In this document: piece after piece, positions 16,911 through 25,403 of the stretch
Layout of the letters: each line of letters begins with the position of its first letter
Numbering within the stretch: position 1 is the first letter of the stretch
Assembly: GCF_015500095.1 (NCBI RefSeq)
Contig: NZ_CP062983.1
Coordinates: forward strand, 4,898,001-4,962,000
Reading direction: 5' to 3'
DNA from: Phototrophicus methaneseepsis
GTDB taxonomy: Bacteria; Chloroflexota; Anaerolineae; Aggregatilineales; Phototrophicaceae
DNA: 64,000 bases
Made by a program: the position numbers and the translations under genes
The notes under the pieces: model-generated
Databases searched by the model: none
Seen by the model: the letters and a program-made list of their open reading frames with translations, nothing else
What the model was told of the DNA's origin: nothing

Positions 16911-17135
16911 TCAGTATGGGCCAACGTCGTCCCACTCATCTTCGTTGTCGTAGTACTCTTCGTCGAAGTCTGTTTCATCATCGCCATAGAGCACTTCCTC
17001 CGGGTCCATATCGTGGGTATCGATCTCATCCAGATCGTCGCGTTCATCTTCATCGCTGAGATCACCACGCATACGAGCCGTATCGTTAGCATTGATGTCC
17101 TGTCCCTTTTTGGGATTCGGTGGTGTCGAACTCAT
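16911..17135 (-). CDS. Very acidic small protein
   Basis: A 74-residue protein in which about four in ten residues are Asp or Glu, with runs such as DEDERDDLDE, DETDFDEEYYDNEDEWDD and a Pro-Tyr end. No Cys, signal peptide or membrane segment is present. Such a sequence is probably disordered. I recognise no family. The strong AAAGGA ribosome site and the position inside a co-directional gene run support it as a real gene. It may bind cations or basic partners, but that is speculation. Confidence 0.55.
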   Translation of the reverse strand: MSSTPPNPKKGQDINANDTARMRGDLSDEDERDDLDEIDTHDMDPEEVLYGDDETDFDEEYYDNEDEWDDVGPY

Positions 17136-17210
17136 AGATGGATCCTTTCCTGCTGGTCATTACATAACCGAACTAAATCGTCAACGCTCATTACAACAGC
17201 ACATCATCTG

Positions 17211-17999
17211 CTAAGAGATGCGCCAGCGGCGACGCGGACGACGACGGTAGTCAAAGCCTGTGTAGCGGGCTGCCCCCAACTGAACGATGATGCCGAGAAT
17301 CACCAGCAGCAAGAACCATTCTGATAGCAGACCAAGCCCCAGTACCAATAACTGTGCGCCTACAAAGGCTGAGATGAATATTGCGAACTGGAAAGAGAGC
17401 GCCAGCATCAAAATGCCACCTGCGATGGCCGCGATAAGCAGCGCAATAGCAGAGACTGGCGTAATCTCCAACAAAGAAGCCACGGCGACTAACAAAACCA
17501 TGCCGATATAAGCACCGATGAAGAACACAGCCACAGCGTATAGGAAATAAGCCAGCAACCCACCAATCAGCCCACCAATGAGCATCGCTGCCGCCTGGAC
17601 AACAAAGGTCGTCTCGCCAACTGCTGCAAGGGCCATCATGGCACCTACGAGAATGCCTATCAGAATGATGAGTTCATCGTAGACACGCCAGCCCAATAAC
17701 AACAGCAAAGCACCCGCTAACACGAAGATCACGCGCAAAATGACGCTTTCCGGCGTGTACAAAAGGCGGTTCGTTAAATCTGTTGCCAGGGTTGTAACGG
17801 TATTGGCCGCATCTTCTGTCACAGCAACGGCCCCTTCTGCCAGGTTTTCGACGCCTTCGCCCACTTCATCGAGATCAATCTCAACCGTGTTATCAGCGTC
17901 CGGGGTTGTGACGGCATCCTGCGCCAGCACAACAGATTGAAAAGCGAACAAAGCAATGATGGTTGTGATAAGCAGAATCGTACTGATGACTCGTTTCAT
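17211..17999 (-). CDS. Signal-peptide membrane protein with DUF4203-like core
   Basis: A 262-residue protein. Residues 1-26 form a signal peptide ending in VVLAQ. An acidic extracytoplasmic stretch (about 27-75) follows, then roughly seven hydrophobic helices (VILRVIFVLAGALLLLLGWRV onward) and a basic tail (RRRPRRRWRIS). The helix pattern, with Gly-rich small-residue faces (GGLIGGLLAYFLYAVAVFFIGAYIG), resembles the DUF4203/TMEM198-like group. Its role is unknown. The start follows GAGG. It belongs to the minus-strand envelope/stress gene run. Confidence 0.7.
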   Translation of the reverse strand: MKRVISTILLITTIIALFAFQSVVLAQDAVTTPDADNTVEIDLDEVGEGVENLAEGAVAVTEDAANTVTTLATDLTNRLLYTPESVILRVIFVLAGALLLLLGWRVYDELIILIGILVGAMMALAAVGETTFVVQAAAMLIGGLIGGLLAYFLYAVAVFFIGAYIGMVLLVAVASLLEITPVSAIALLIAAIAGGILMLALSFQFAIFISAFVGAQLLVLGLGLLSEWFLLLVILGIIVQLGAARYTGFDYRRRPRRRWRIS

Positions 18000-18040
18000 A
18001 TAAACCTCTGCGTTCCCCTATCCCTAATTAAGCAGGTTGT

Positions 18041-18667
18041 TTAATCTGTGCCGATAACGCTGCTCTCAAGTTCTGTCTCAAGCGTCAACTCATCGGCCAG
18101 CACATAAACAGGCAGTTCATCGAGTTGTGGATTACGATTGTTGTCTTCATCATGGCGGCTTTCGGCGGCTTCTTCACCCTGAGGCATTGTTTCAATCGAG
18201 CCACGTAGGGTCACAAGCTCACCAGCCTGGAGTGCGTTCAACACATCACTATCCAGGCGATCTGACAACGGCTCAGAAAGAATGACGAAAATCTGCGTGT
18301 CCGCATCTGGGCCAACCCAGAACGTACCAAAGTCTGTGGTGACGCTCTGGACTTCAGCATTGGTGAGTAAAATACTGTCACCTACAAATGCTGTCGCATC
18401 ATCCGCTGAGATGACTTCTTCAATGCCGAGCAAATCGACATTCGCCGCCTGGGCCGCAGCGCTGGTATCCTCCATATCAACCGTTTCTGGTTCAGCAGGA
18501 CGATTTGCCAGCGCCAGAGCCACACCAATGACAACCACAAGCGCAATGACGATGCCGATTGCATAGAACGGGTAATTCCGCTCCCGATTATCAACCGGAT
18601 CAATGCGGCGGGCGTCTATAGGACCCTGAGGGGTCGTCTCGCTCACCGGGTCTTGGCCCTCTAGCAT
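18041..18667 (-). CDS. Membrane-anchored protein with extracytoplasmic beta domain
   Basis: A 208-residue protein with a cytoplasmic N-terminus of about 32 residues, one membrane helix (FYAIGIVIALVVVIGVALAL) and an outside domain. The latter contains a repeated OB-like strand pattern (DSILLTNAEVQSVTTDFGTFWVG, TQIFVILSEP, GELVTLRGSIETMP) and resembles single-strand-binding/OB-type folds used in uncharacterised envelope proteins. The C-terminal region is acidic. AAGGAG nine bases upstream supports the start. No named family is assigned. Confidence 0.65.
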   Translation of the reverse strand: MLEGQDPVSETTPQGPIDARRIDPVDNRERNYPFYAIGIVIALVVVIGVALALANRPAEPETVDMEDTSAAAQAANVDLLGIEEVISADDATAFVGDSILLTNAEVQSVTTDFGTFWVGPDADTQIFVILSEPLSDRLDSDVLNALQAGELVTLRGSIETMPQGEEAAESRHDEDNNRNPQLDELPVYVLADELTLETELESSVIGTD

Positions 18668-18733
18668 CGTACACAGCTCCTTGTGGCTTTAGACCTCAAC
18701 ATCAATCGTGTTCTCATCGCCTCACACACTAAC

Positions 18734-19834
18734 TTAGGAAGAGGCTTCCATGGTGTAATACAGTCGTGCAGCCGCATTCGCTTCTTGCTTAAGCGTACTG
18801 GCAGCAGCACCATGCACCAGTTCTACGTCAGCGCCCATACTGAGCGCATCCAGGGTTACCTGGCTGAAAGATTCTTCTTCATCAGCAGGCCATGGCAAGA
18901 CAAGTAACTCTACCTGCTGCATCTTCAACGCCTGACGAATATCATGCAAGCCAAGTGCGGCGCGGCCATCTGCTTTAGCAAGACCAATCACATCCTGAAC
19001 AAGGTCATATTCATAGCCGCGTTCGTGTTCAATCGCAGCCTGACGAATTTGTTCAGAAATCTCATGATCTGGCGTGCGTAACGGGATAGACAGCACGTTA
19101 ATCACCTTTGATTGCACTGTTTCGTGCATTTCTTCCTGTACAGCGTGGGCACTGCGTTCGTCACCACCCAAGATGATACGAGACGCGCCTGTTTGTTCTG
19201 CCAGGGTCCCAACGCGCTCTGCCACATCGGCGTGGAAGCGCTCTGTATGTTCTGCGATCATGTCTTCAAACTGCTCACGATTGTTACCCTGTCGGAGGGC
19301 AACGGCATCACCTGAGCCTGAAGTCGCCACTGTTGGCGGCATCTGAGGGCGTTCACGCCAATCCCAGTTCAGGTCAATCTGCATTTCGTCACTTGTGCTG
19401 GCCCGACCAAGGTAAGCATCTAAGAAGCGCGCTTTTTCCTTATCGACCAATACAACGAGATAACGTTCAAATTCATCGACAGCCCATAACAACGGTACCA
19501 AGAGCGGATCACCGTATTGAGCGGTATTTTCCAGCTCAACAGGGAGTTCATAACTCACGACCTGTTCCGGCGTAATGAACAGCACAAGCGATTTACTGCT
19601 TGGCTCATAGCCACCCAGGAATTGTTCGAGCTGATCATGAACGGCGCGATAATGGCTCTCCTGTTCTTCTGTCAGGTTTTGCTCAATATCACGCAGTGCA
19701 TTCTTGAGATGAATTCGCCATGCCGGGGTTGTTGCCTGGTTCTCCCGATAACCGCTATCGACATGCAGATAAACGGATAAAACATCGCCCGTCATTGTTT
19801 GCTGCATCTGGCGAATATCGTCTTTGTTCAACAT
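18734..19834 (-). CDS. Bacterial eRF1-like (baeRF-type) protein
   Basis: A 366-residue protein resembling the bacterial relatives of archaeo-eukaryotic release factor 1. The central part (LVLFITPEQVVSYELPVELEN, ERYLVVLVDKEKARFLDAYLG) matches the eRF1 domain-2-like fold. The C-terminal part (GRAALGLHDIRQALKMQQVELLVLPW) matches domain 3, including the hydrophobic strand after a helix. The peptide-release GGQ loop is not visible, so release activity is doubtful. Members are proposed to act on ribosomes or RNA under stress, which is family-level speculation. GGAGGT six bases before the ATG at 19834 fixes the start (the frame is open to 19858). It is the first gene of the minus-strand run reaching 15969. 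Confidence 0.7.
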   Translation of the reverse strand: MLNKDDIRQMQQTMTGDVLSVYLHVDSGYRENQATTPAWRIHLKNALRDIEQNLTEEQESHYRAVHDQLEQFLGGYEPSSKSLVLFITPEQVVSYELPVELENTAQYGDPLLVPLLWAVDEFERYLVVLVDKEKARFLDAYLGRASTSDEMQIDLNWDWRERPQMPPTVATSGSGDAVALRQGNNREQFEDMIAEHTERFHADVAERVGTLAEQTGASRIILGGDERSAHAVQEEMHETVQSKVINVLSIPLRTPDHEISEQIRQAAIEHERGYEYDLVQDVIGLAKADGRAALGLHDIRQALKMQQVELLVLPWPADEEESFSQVTLDALSMGADVELVHGAAASTLKQEANAAARLYYTMEASS

Positions 19835-20141
19835 AGGGCACCTCCGGTAATGCTTCAATTCATGATTAAATCATCTCACACTGCGGTAAATAGTGGGCTG
19901 TAAGCAATGTCAGAACTCCATCAAAACGTGATGCCTTCTACTCACCTGTAACTCATCTGAGATCATAATCGCCACCTGGCATGCTTCATTTTTAAGCATG
20001 CTCTTATGCCCTATCGGTTTGGCTACTATCTGCATCTGCTAGGGTGTAGGCATTCATTTAGGTATTCATTAAAACCAACTCAACAGGCCAACTCAAAAAC
20101 GACAAGCCAACTTTCCACGAATAATTTCCCAGGTGAGCGAT
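19835..20141. other. Divergent intergenic region
   Basis: About 300 bases between two divergent genes. It contains an 8-bp hairpin (19979-20001, GCATGCTT/AAGCATGC) and a near-duplicate pair TAGGCATTCATT/TAGGTATTCATT at about 20048-20070. These could be operator sites for either gene. No coding region is supported. Confidence 0.4.
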
Positions 20142-21731
20142 ATGGCAGACGACACAGTAAACAAGCAAAAGACAATCCTCGTAACCGGGGCAACCGGCTA
20201 TATAGGTGGGCGGTTAATCCCCCATTTGCTGAAGTCAGGTTACCGAGTACGGGTGATGAGCCGTAATGTACGCCACCTACAGGGGCGTAGCTGGCAGAAC
20301 AAAGTAGATGTTGTGGAAGCCGACGTCCTCCGGCCAGACACATTAGCAACCGCATTAGAAGGCGTCGACATCGCTTATTACCTGATCCACAGCATTTCAG
20401 CACGGGCCAATTTTGCTCAGCGCGACGCCCAGGCGGCGAATAACTTCGGCAATGCGGCGAAACAAGCCAGCGTTGACCAGATTATTTATCTGGGTGGCTT
20501 AGGTCAGGAGCGTGACGGCCTTTCAGATCATCTGGCATCCCGGCAGGAAGTGGGCGCCATCTTAAAGCAACACGTCCCCAACACAACCGAATTCCGCGCG
20601 GCGATGGTCATCGGTGCTGGCAGCCTTTCTTTTGAGATGATGCGCTATTTAACGCAGCGGTTACCCATCATGCTCTGCCCAAGCTGGCTATATACGCGTA
20701 CACAACCTATCGCCGTGCGTGATGTCCTGTCATATCTTGTTGCAGCCGCAGCCACACCAGCCAGCAAAGGCGAAATCATCGAAATTGGCGGGCAGGACAT
20801 TCTGACGTATCGGGATATGATGGCCCGCTTTGCCAGGCTGCGTGGCTTGCGCCGATATATGATCCCGATGCCTGTATTAGCGCCGCACTTCAGCGGCCTG
20901 TGGGTCCATCTGACGACGCCTATTTCTTATGATATTGCACAGCCCCTTATCAACAGCCTGAGCAATGAGATGGTCGTCACAGACAACAAAGCGCATCGCA
21001 TCTTTACAGGCATCTCCCCACTTTCTACAGAAGAAGCGCTCCTGCGTGCTCTGGATGAACTCGACGCCCAGGAAGTAGAAACCACATGGACGGATTCCAT
21101 GGCAGCCACATGGGTTACGGATGAACCTTATACCTTTATTGAAGAGCGCGGCATGTTCATAGAAGCGCGCAACAGAACAGTAAAAGCCACGCCAGAGAAG
21201 ATATTCAGCACCTTCAGCGCGATTGGTGGGCAGCAAGGTTGGCTTTATCTGGATTGGCTATGGCGAGCGCGGGGGTATATGGATCGTTTCGTGGGCGGGC
21301 CAGGCTATCGTTTTGGCAGGCGAAACCCGGCCAGCTTACGCGTTGGGGATGTCCTGGACTTCTGGCGGGTGGAAGCTATTGACCCCAATCGCATGCTCTT
21401 ATTAAGGGCGGAAATGCGGCTACCTGGGCGCGGTTGGCTGAGATTCGCCATTGAGCCACATAAAGATGGCACAAGTACGCTGACCCAAACAGCTTATTAC
21501 GCGCCGAAGGGGTTGTTCGGGTTCATCTACTGGTATGCGCTGTTTATCGCGCATAAATTCATCTTCGATGGCATGATTAACCAGCTTGTATCCTTATCAG
21601 AATCAGAGGAACAAGAGCCTGCTTCAACGCAGCCATCGCGACGCCTCTATCTCGCGGGGGTGAGCGCCTCCCTGACTGTTGCACTGGCTATCATTGCAGC
21701 AGCAATCATCAACCGACGCGATAATACCTGA
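20142..21731 (+). CDS. NAD(P)-binding (NmrA/epimerase-like) protein fused to a DUF2867-like domain
   Basis: A 529-residue two-domain protein. Residues about 10-320 form an atypical SDR (TGATGYIGGRLIPHLLKSGYRVR, then IAYYLIHSI and the Gly-Gly segment IIYLGGLGQE). From about 345 a START/polyketide-cyclase-like DUF2867 region begins (RNRTVKATPEKIFSTFSAIGG, WLYLDWLWRARGYMDRFVGGPG). A C-terminal hydrophobic helix (LYLAGVSASLTVALAIIAAAII) anchors it to the membrane. This fusion is widespread in bacteria, and the ligand is unknown. AGGTGAG before the ATG at 20142 sets the start. GTG at 20133 is an alternative. Confidence 0.85.
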   Translation: MADDTVNKQKTILVTGATGYIGGRLIPHLLKSGYRVRVMSRNVRHLQGRSWQNKVDVVEADVLRPDTLATALEGVDIAYYLIHSISARANFAQRDAQAANNFGNAAKQASVDQIIYLGGLGQERDGLSDHLASRQEVGAILKQHVPNTTEFRAAMVIGAGSLSFEMMRYLTQRLPIMLCPSWLYTRTQPIAVRDVLSYLVAAAATPASKGEIIEIGGQDILTYRDMMARFARLRGLRRYMIPMPVLAPHFSGLWVHLTTPISYDIAQPLINSLSNEMVVTDNKAHRIFTGISPLSTEEALLRALDELDAQEVETTWTDSMAATWVTDEPYTFIEERGMFIEARNRTVKATPEKIFSTFSAIGGQQGWLYLDWLWRARGYMDRFVGGPGYRFGRRNPASLRVGDVLDFWRVEAIDPNRMLLLRAEMRLPGRGWLRFAIEPHKDGTSTLTQTAYYAPKGLFGFIYWYALFIAHKFIFDGMINQLVSLSESEEQEPASTQPSRRLYLAGVSASLTVALAIIAAAIINRRDNT

Positions 21732-21799
21732 TATGAAATTTAAGGTTGATATGCCATAATGCGAGCAGCGTCATAATCCATATAAAATAAGGGGGACCC

Positions 21800-22366
21800 A
21801 TGGCTGAGATAATGCGCTGCGGCTGGTGTGGTGAGGACCCGCTCTACCAGCAATATCATGATGATGTGTGGGGCGATCCAGTGCATGATGATCGTATGCT
21901 CTTCGAAATGCTCTGTCTGGAAGGCGCACAAGCCGGGCTGAGTTGGATCACAATTTTACGGCGACAGCAAGCCTATGAAACCTTGTTTGATCACTTCCAG
22001 CCGGAGGTTGTCGCCGCGTATGACGAGGCCAAAATTGACGAAATCGCCAAGGATGCGCGCATCATTCGCCATCGCGGCAAAGTCGCGAGCGTCGTCACCA
22101 ATGCACGAGCATTCCTCAAGGTACAGGAAGAATTCGGCAGCTTTGATGCATATATCTGGCAGTTCGTCGGTGGCAAGCCAAAGCTCAACGCCTTTCAGAC
22201 TTTATCTGAGATTCCCGCTCAAACGCCGGAATCCGAGGCGATGAGTAAAGATTTGAAGAAGCGCGGTTTTAAATTTGTAGGGCCGACAATCTGTTATGCC
22301 TATATGCAAGCCTGCGGCATGGTCAATGACCACACCGCAGACTGCTACAAGTACGTTAGTGCGTAG
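21800..22366 (+). CDS. tag: DNA-3-methyladenine glycosylase I
   Basis: Excises 3-methyladenine from alkylated DNA. The 188-residue protein has the structural zinc ligands Cys7, His20, His178 and Cys182, with spacings equal to E. coli Tag (4, 17, 175, 179). The catalytic Glu41 lies in CLEGAQAGLSW. FKFVGPTICYAYMQACGMVNDH is the typical C-terminal block. The start follows AAGGGGGA. It is convergent with the antiporter gene, with only 29 bases between the stop codons. Confidence 0.95.
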   Translation: MAEIMRCGWCGEDPLYQQYHDDVWGDPVHDDRMLFEMLCLEGAQAGLSWITILRRQQAYETLFDHFQPEVVAAYDEAKIDEIAKDARIIRHRGKVASVVTNARAFLKVQEEFGSFDAYIWQFVGGKPKLNAFQTLSEIPAQTPESEAMSKDLKKRGFKFVGPTICYAYMQACGMVNDHTADCYKYVSA

Positions 22367-22388
22367 TGACCGGGCACGTGACGTACTT
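22349..22388. terminator. Hairpin spanning the tag stop codon and intergenic gap
   Basis: AAGTACGT and ACGTACTT form an outer 8-bp stem with an inner GTGC/GCAC stem. It lies between convergent genes and could serve both, although it lacks U-tracts. Confidence 0.4.
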
Positions 22389-22395
22389 TCAGGCG

Positions 22396-24315
22396 TTAGT
22401 AGCCCAGCTTGAGCGAGACCTCTGTCAAGCTATCCGGGCTGCCCAGCAGCGTCACATCATCACGGACTCGCAAGATAGATAACCCATCCGGGACAATGGA
22501 AATACCATCGCGGATGATTTCCAGGATCAGGACATCGTTGGGCAATCGCAAATCTCGCAGGCGCAGCCCATCGATAGCCCGGTCGTAGATTGTAATCTGT
22601 GTCACTTCGTGATCAGGATGCTGGCGCAGCAGCAGTTCGACCGCTTCTGGCGCGCGCACATACTGATGCAGCAGGTTCACCATTGCGGATGCTGGATCCA
22701 GAACATGGACGCCCAGAGATTCAAACCGCTCACGCAGGACAATATCCTGAACACGGGCCACCATACTCCTGACGCCAAAGTCCTCAGCAGCCAGTTCACA
22801 GGCACGCAAGTTCGCTTCGTCATCTTCCAACATGGCAACCAGTGTATCTGGACTGCCGCCAAAGAGCGATTTAAGCGTGGGCGAATCCACCTGCTTGATG
22901 TGACGCTCGTCCACATCTTCCGCAGCCAATCGCTCAACATGCTCAGCATTTGTATCTGCGACAACCACATGCCAGCCATCCGCCGTCAACTGGCGAGCCA
23001 GCGCCATGGAGCCCTGCTCCACACCCAGGATGACCACACTACGTCCCGCACCATCACCTGGGACATGGGCTTCGCCAACGCGGCGCAGCACATACTTGAG
23101 GAACAAGGGGCCGAACACTTCGTTCAGGACCACCACAGCGATAATCAACGTGGAGAAATCACCACCCAACGTCGCCGGGAAGGCAACTGCTGTTTCCCTT
23201 GCGAGGCCTAGGGCGATACCCGCCTGCGTAATTAAGCCCATCCAGGCCCAGCGCCGGAATGTCGGTGATTCATTAGCGATGGTGCCACCGGCATAGGTAC
23301 CGACCAGAATAGCCGCCATACGCACCAGGAAGAGCACCAACGCGATCCCCAATGTGCTGAAGAGAATATCCAGCTTTAGGCCCACGCCTGTCAGCGCGAA
23401 GAAGGCCACGTATACATAGGGGCTGATTTCGTGCAGCAAATCTTCAAACGGCTGGCGATAGCGTGTGAAGTTCGTCACGGTAAACCCAGCCACCATCGCG
23501 ATCAACAGCGGTTCAATCTTGATCTTAAAGCCGAACGTCTCATACGACCATTCCGGCACACTATAACCCAACTCAAAGATGATGAAGCCAATCACCAACA
23601 AGAGCAGTGCTTTAATGACGTTACTTGCTGAAAGCGACATCACAAGCCCGATGACACGCCCCACAAGATAACCACTCACCAGCGCAATCGCGATATCGGC
23701 AATCAGCAAAATAGCGAAGCTGACATCAACGACCAGGTTATCGATCATGGCCCTGGCGAAGGCAACACTCACCGCAAACAGCACGATGATGACGACATCC
23801 ATCACCACGGCAATGCTCAAAACAGTCTTGGAGAAAGGCCCCTTTGCACGCACTTCCTGAATCACAGCAATCGTCGATGCAGGCGATAGCGCCAGTAAGA
23901 TCGTCGCCCCCAGGAGGGCGACGGCTGCCCGCGTCATCGTCGAGAAATCCGCTGCGAATGGAATCACGGATTGCAAGAAGAAAATCGCAATCCCTAACAT
24001 AAGGAAAGCCGCTATGACAATCCCGGCAGCATTCAGCAAGATAGCGTTCAAACGGTCTTTCAGTTCACGTAAGTACAACTCACTCCCTGCGATAAAGGCG
24101 ATCACCGCCAGAGCGATATCATCTATGTAACGGAGTTCTTCCGATGCTTCTGAGGGTAGCATCCCCAGGATAAACGGCCCTGCCAGGGCACCAGCCAATA
24201 GATAACCCGTAATGTAAGGCAGCTCATAACGGGAGAAGAACTTACCAATCTGCTTGGCTGCCAGGGCGATCAACAAAAAGCTCAGTGAGTAAATGACAAT
24301 GCTCGGTACTTCCAT
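22396..24315 (-). CDS. Kef-type monovalent cation/proton antiporter (CPA2) with TrkA regulatory domains
   Basis: A 639-residue membrane antiporter. Residues about 1-385 contain roughly 12 membrane segments with CPA2 features (YELPYITGYLLAGALAGP, LGATILLALSPASTIAVIQE, FFALTGVGLKLDI). A cytosolic TrkA-N NAD-binding domain follows (SVVILGVEQGSMALARQL... with the downstream VVADTN acidic end). A TrkA-C domain is at the end (ITIYDRAIDGLRLRDLRLP, DVLILEIIRDGISIVPDG). It probably exchanges K+ or Na+ for H+ under nucleotide control. GAGGAG six bases before the ATG at 24315 fixes the start. Confidence 0.9.
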   Translation of the reverse strand: MEVPSIVIYSLSFLLIALAAKQIGKFFSRYELPYITGYLLAGALAGPFILGMLPSEASEELRYIDDIALAVIAFIAGSELYLRELKDRLNAILLNAAGIVIAAFLMLGIAIFFLQSVIPFAADFSTMTRAAVALLGATILLALSPASTIAVIQEVRAKGPFSKTVLSIAVVMDVVIIVLFAVSVAFARAMIDNLVVDVSFAILLIADIAIALVSGYLVGRVIGLVMSLSASNVIKALLLLVIGFIIFELGYSVPEWSYETFGFKIKIEPLLIAMVAGFTVTNFTRYRQPFEDLLHEISPYVYVAFFALTGVGLKLDILFSTLGIALVLFLVRMAAILVGTYAGGTIANESPTFRRWAWMGLITQAGIALGLARETAVAFPATLGGDFSTLIIAVVVLNEVFGPLFLKYVLRRVGEAHVPGDGAGRSVVILGVEQGSMALARQLTADGWHVVVADTNAEHVERLAAEDVDERHIKQVDSPTLKSLFGGSPDTLVAMLEDDEANLRACELAAEDFGVRSMVARVQDIVLRERFESLGVHVLDPASAMVNLLHQYVRAPEAVELLLRQHPDHEVTQITIYDRAIDGLRLRDLRLPNDVLILEIIRDGISIVPDGLSILRVRDDVTLLGSPDSLTEVSLKLGY

Positions 24316-24637
24316 AAGACTCCTCTGCGACAATCCGGCGTCATATACACTTGTTTAATTCATTATGCTGGTAGGGGGCAACGGGCGGGCAACTGCGGCT
24401 ACTCGTCTTACTCACTCGATGTTTGATTCTAAATATCGCCTGATGAGCGCGTTGTTGGCGCTGTATGCGCCGTATTTCCCCCGAATACGCTGTTTCAGTA
24501 GCTGGTCCAATGGCACCTATTGCCAGGTAACTAAAGAAACCCGCTTCTCAACGAACATAATTTGCATGAAGTTACTGTCTAAAAATTGGGGTTTATATGG
24601 TTTTAGATGAGCATTCGATGAGACAGCTACCTATCAA
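24316..24637. other. Intergenic region with no clear gene
   Basis: About 320 bases between two minus-strand genes. A plus-strand frame at 24365-24610 lacks a ribosome site and any recognisable protein features. A short GGCGC/GCGCC hairpin lies at 24458-24472. The antiporter promoter should be here, but it was not identified. Confidence 0.4.
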
Positions 24638-25369
24638 CTAAGCAAGCCCTTCCCATTCCCAGGCTAGGAGGCCCTGTTTTTGCAGATATGCGTGGACTTG
24701 CTCAGGCTGCTGGAAGCGCGCCACAGTATGCGCCGAATTTTGCCGCCGTATGAATCCCATCTGCACAGGGTGTGGCCCCACACCGAGAAAGTCAAAGATA
24801 TGAGAGAAGGTCGCTACGTTCAGCAAATCCGTATAATGAAGATGCAGCCAGTTCCCATCAGCTTGATCACCCTTTGCAGCGCGTATCGCCTGCTGCAACT
24901 GCGCATAGGCCTCCTGATAGGTGGTGACATAGCTCGCAAAATCGACTTCATCCCAGGGCAGTTTTTCCGCCTGCGCGGGCACTTCGCCCTGCTTGAGCGT
25001 CCACTGGTTCGTCTGATGCGCGATTTTGAAAGATGAATACTGCGCAAGGATATTCGCCCTCTCCAGCAAGATAATCTTGAAGCGCGCGTCCTGCAAAACG
25101 TAATTGATGATATCTTCATCGTAAAAGAGCAAATGTTTGAAGCCTATGAGGGGCGTCTGCGCTCTAGCGAGTGTTTGCTCCAGGAAAGCGGCTCGGTCCT
25201 GATCGCGCCCGTGTAGCACAGCCTCGTCCCAGATTTCATCATCCGCCAGGAAGATGGCCCGCTCATGGAACAACTCGTTATGTGCTGTGATCATAGGATG
25301 CTGCGACAAACCATGCACCAGGAAATTCGAGCCTGTGCGTGCATGGCAGAGAATCACGTAAGCGCTCAT
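24638..25369 (-). CDS. Sulfotransferase-like (Stf0-type) protein
   Basis: A 243-residue protein with the N-terminal PAPS-binding loop of sulfotransferases (VILCHARTGSNFLVHGLSQHP, residues about 5-25), then AHNELFHERAIFL and a possible 3'-phosphate region (FKIILLERANILAQYSSFKIA). These resemble the Stf0/sulfotransferase superfamily. It would transfer sulfate from PAPS to an unknown acceptor. The start follows GAGGG. It lies 34 bases after the TIR-UDG gene on the same strand, so the two are probably co-transcribed. Confidence 0.75.
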   Translation of the reverse strand: MSAYVILCHARTGSNFLVHGLSQHPMITAHNELFHERAIFLADDEIWDEAVLHGRDQDRAAFLEQTLARAQTPLIGFKHLLFYDEDIINYVLQDARFKIILLERANILAQYSSFKIAHQTNQWTLKQGEVPAQAEKLPWDEVDFASYVTTYQEAYAQLQQAIRAAKGDQADGNWLHLHYTDLLNVATFSHIFDFLGVGPHPVQMGFIRRQNSAHTVARFQQPEQVHAYLQKQGLLAWEWEGLA

Positions 25370-25403
25370 TCAGTAACCCTCATAAAGAGCCTGTGCACCC
25401 TCA

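Noticed and set aside
24365-24610. Plus-strand frame in the gap after the antiporter
   Set aside because: No ribosome site and no recognisable features; it is too short to support.
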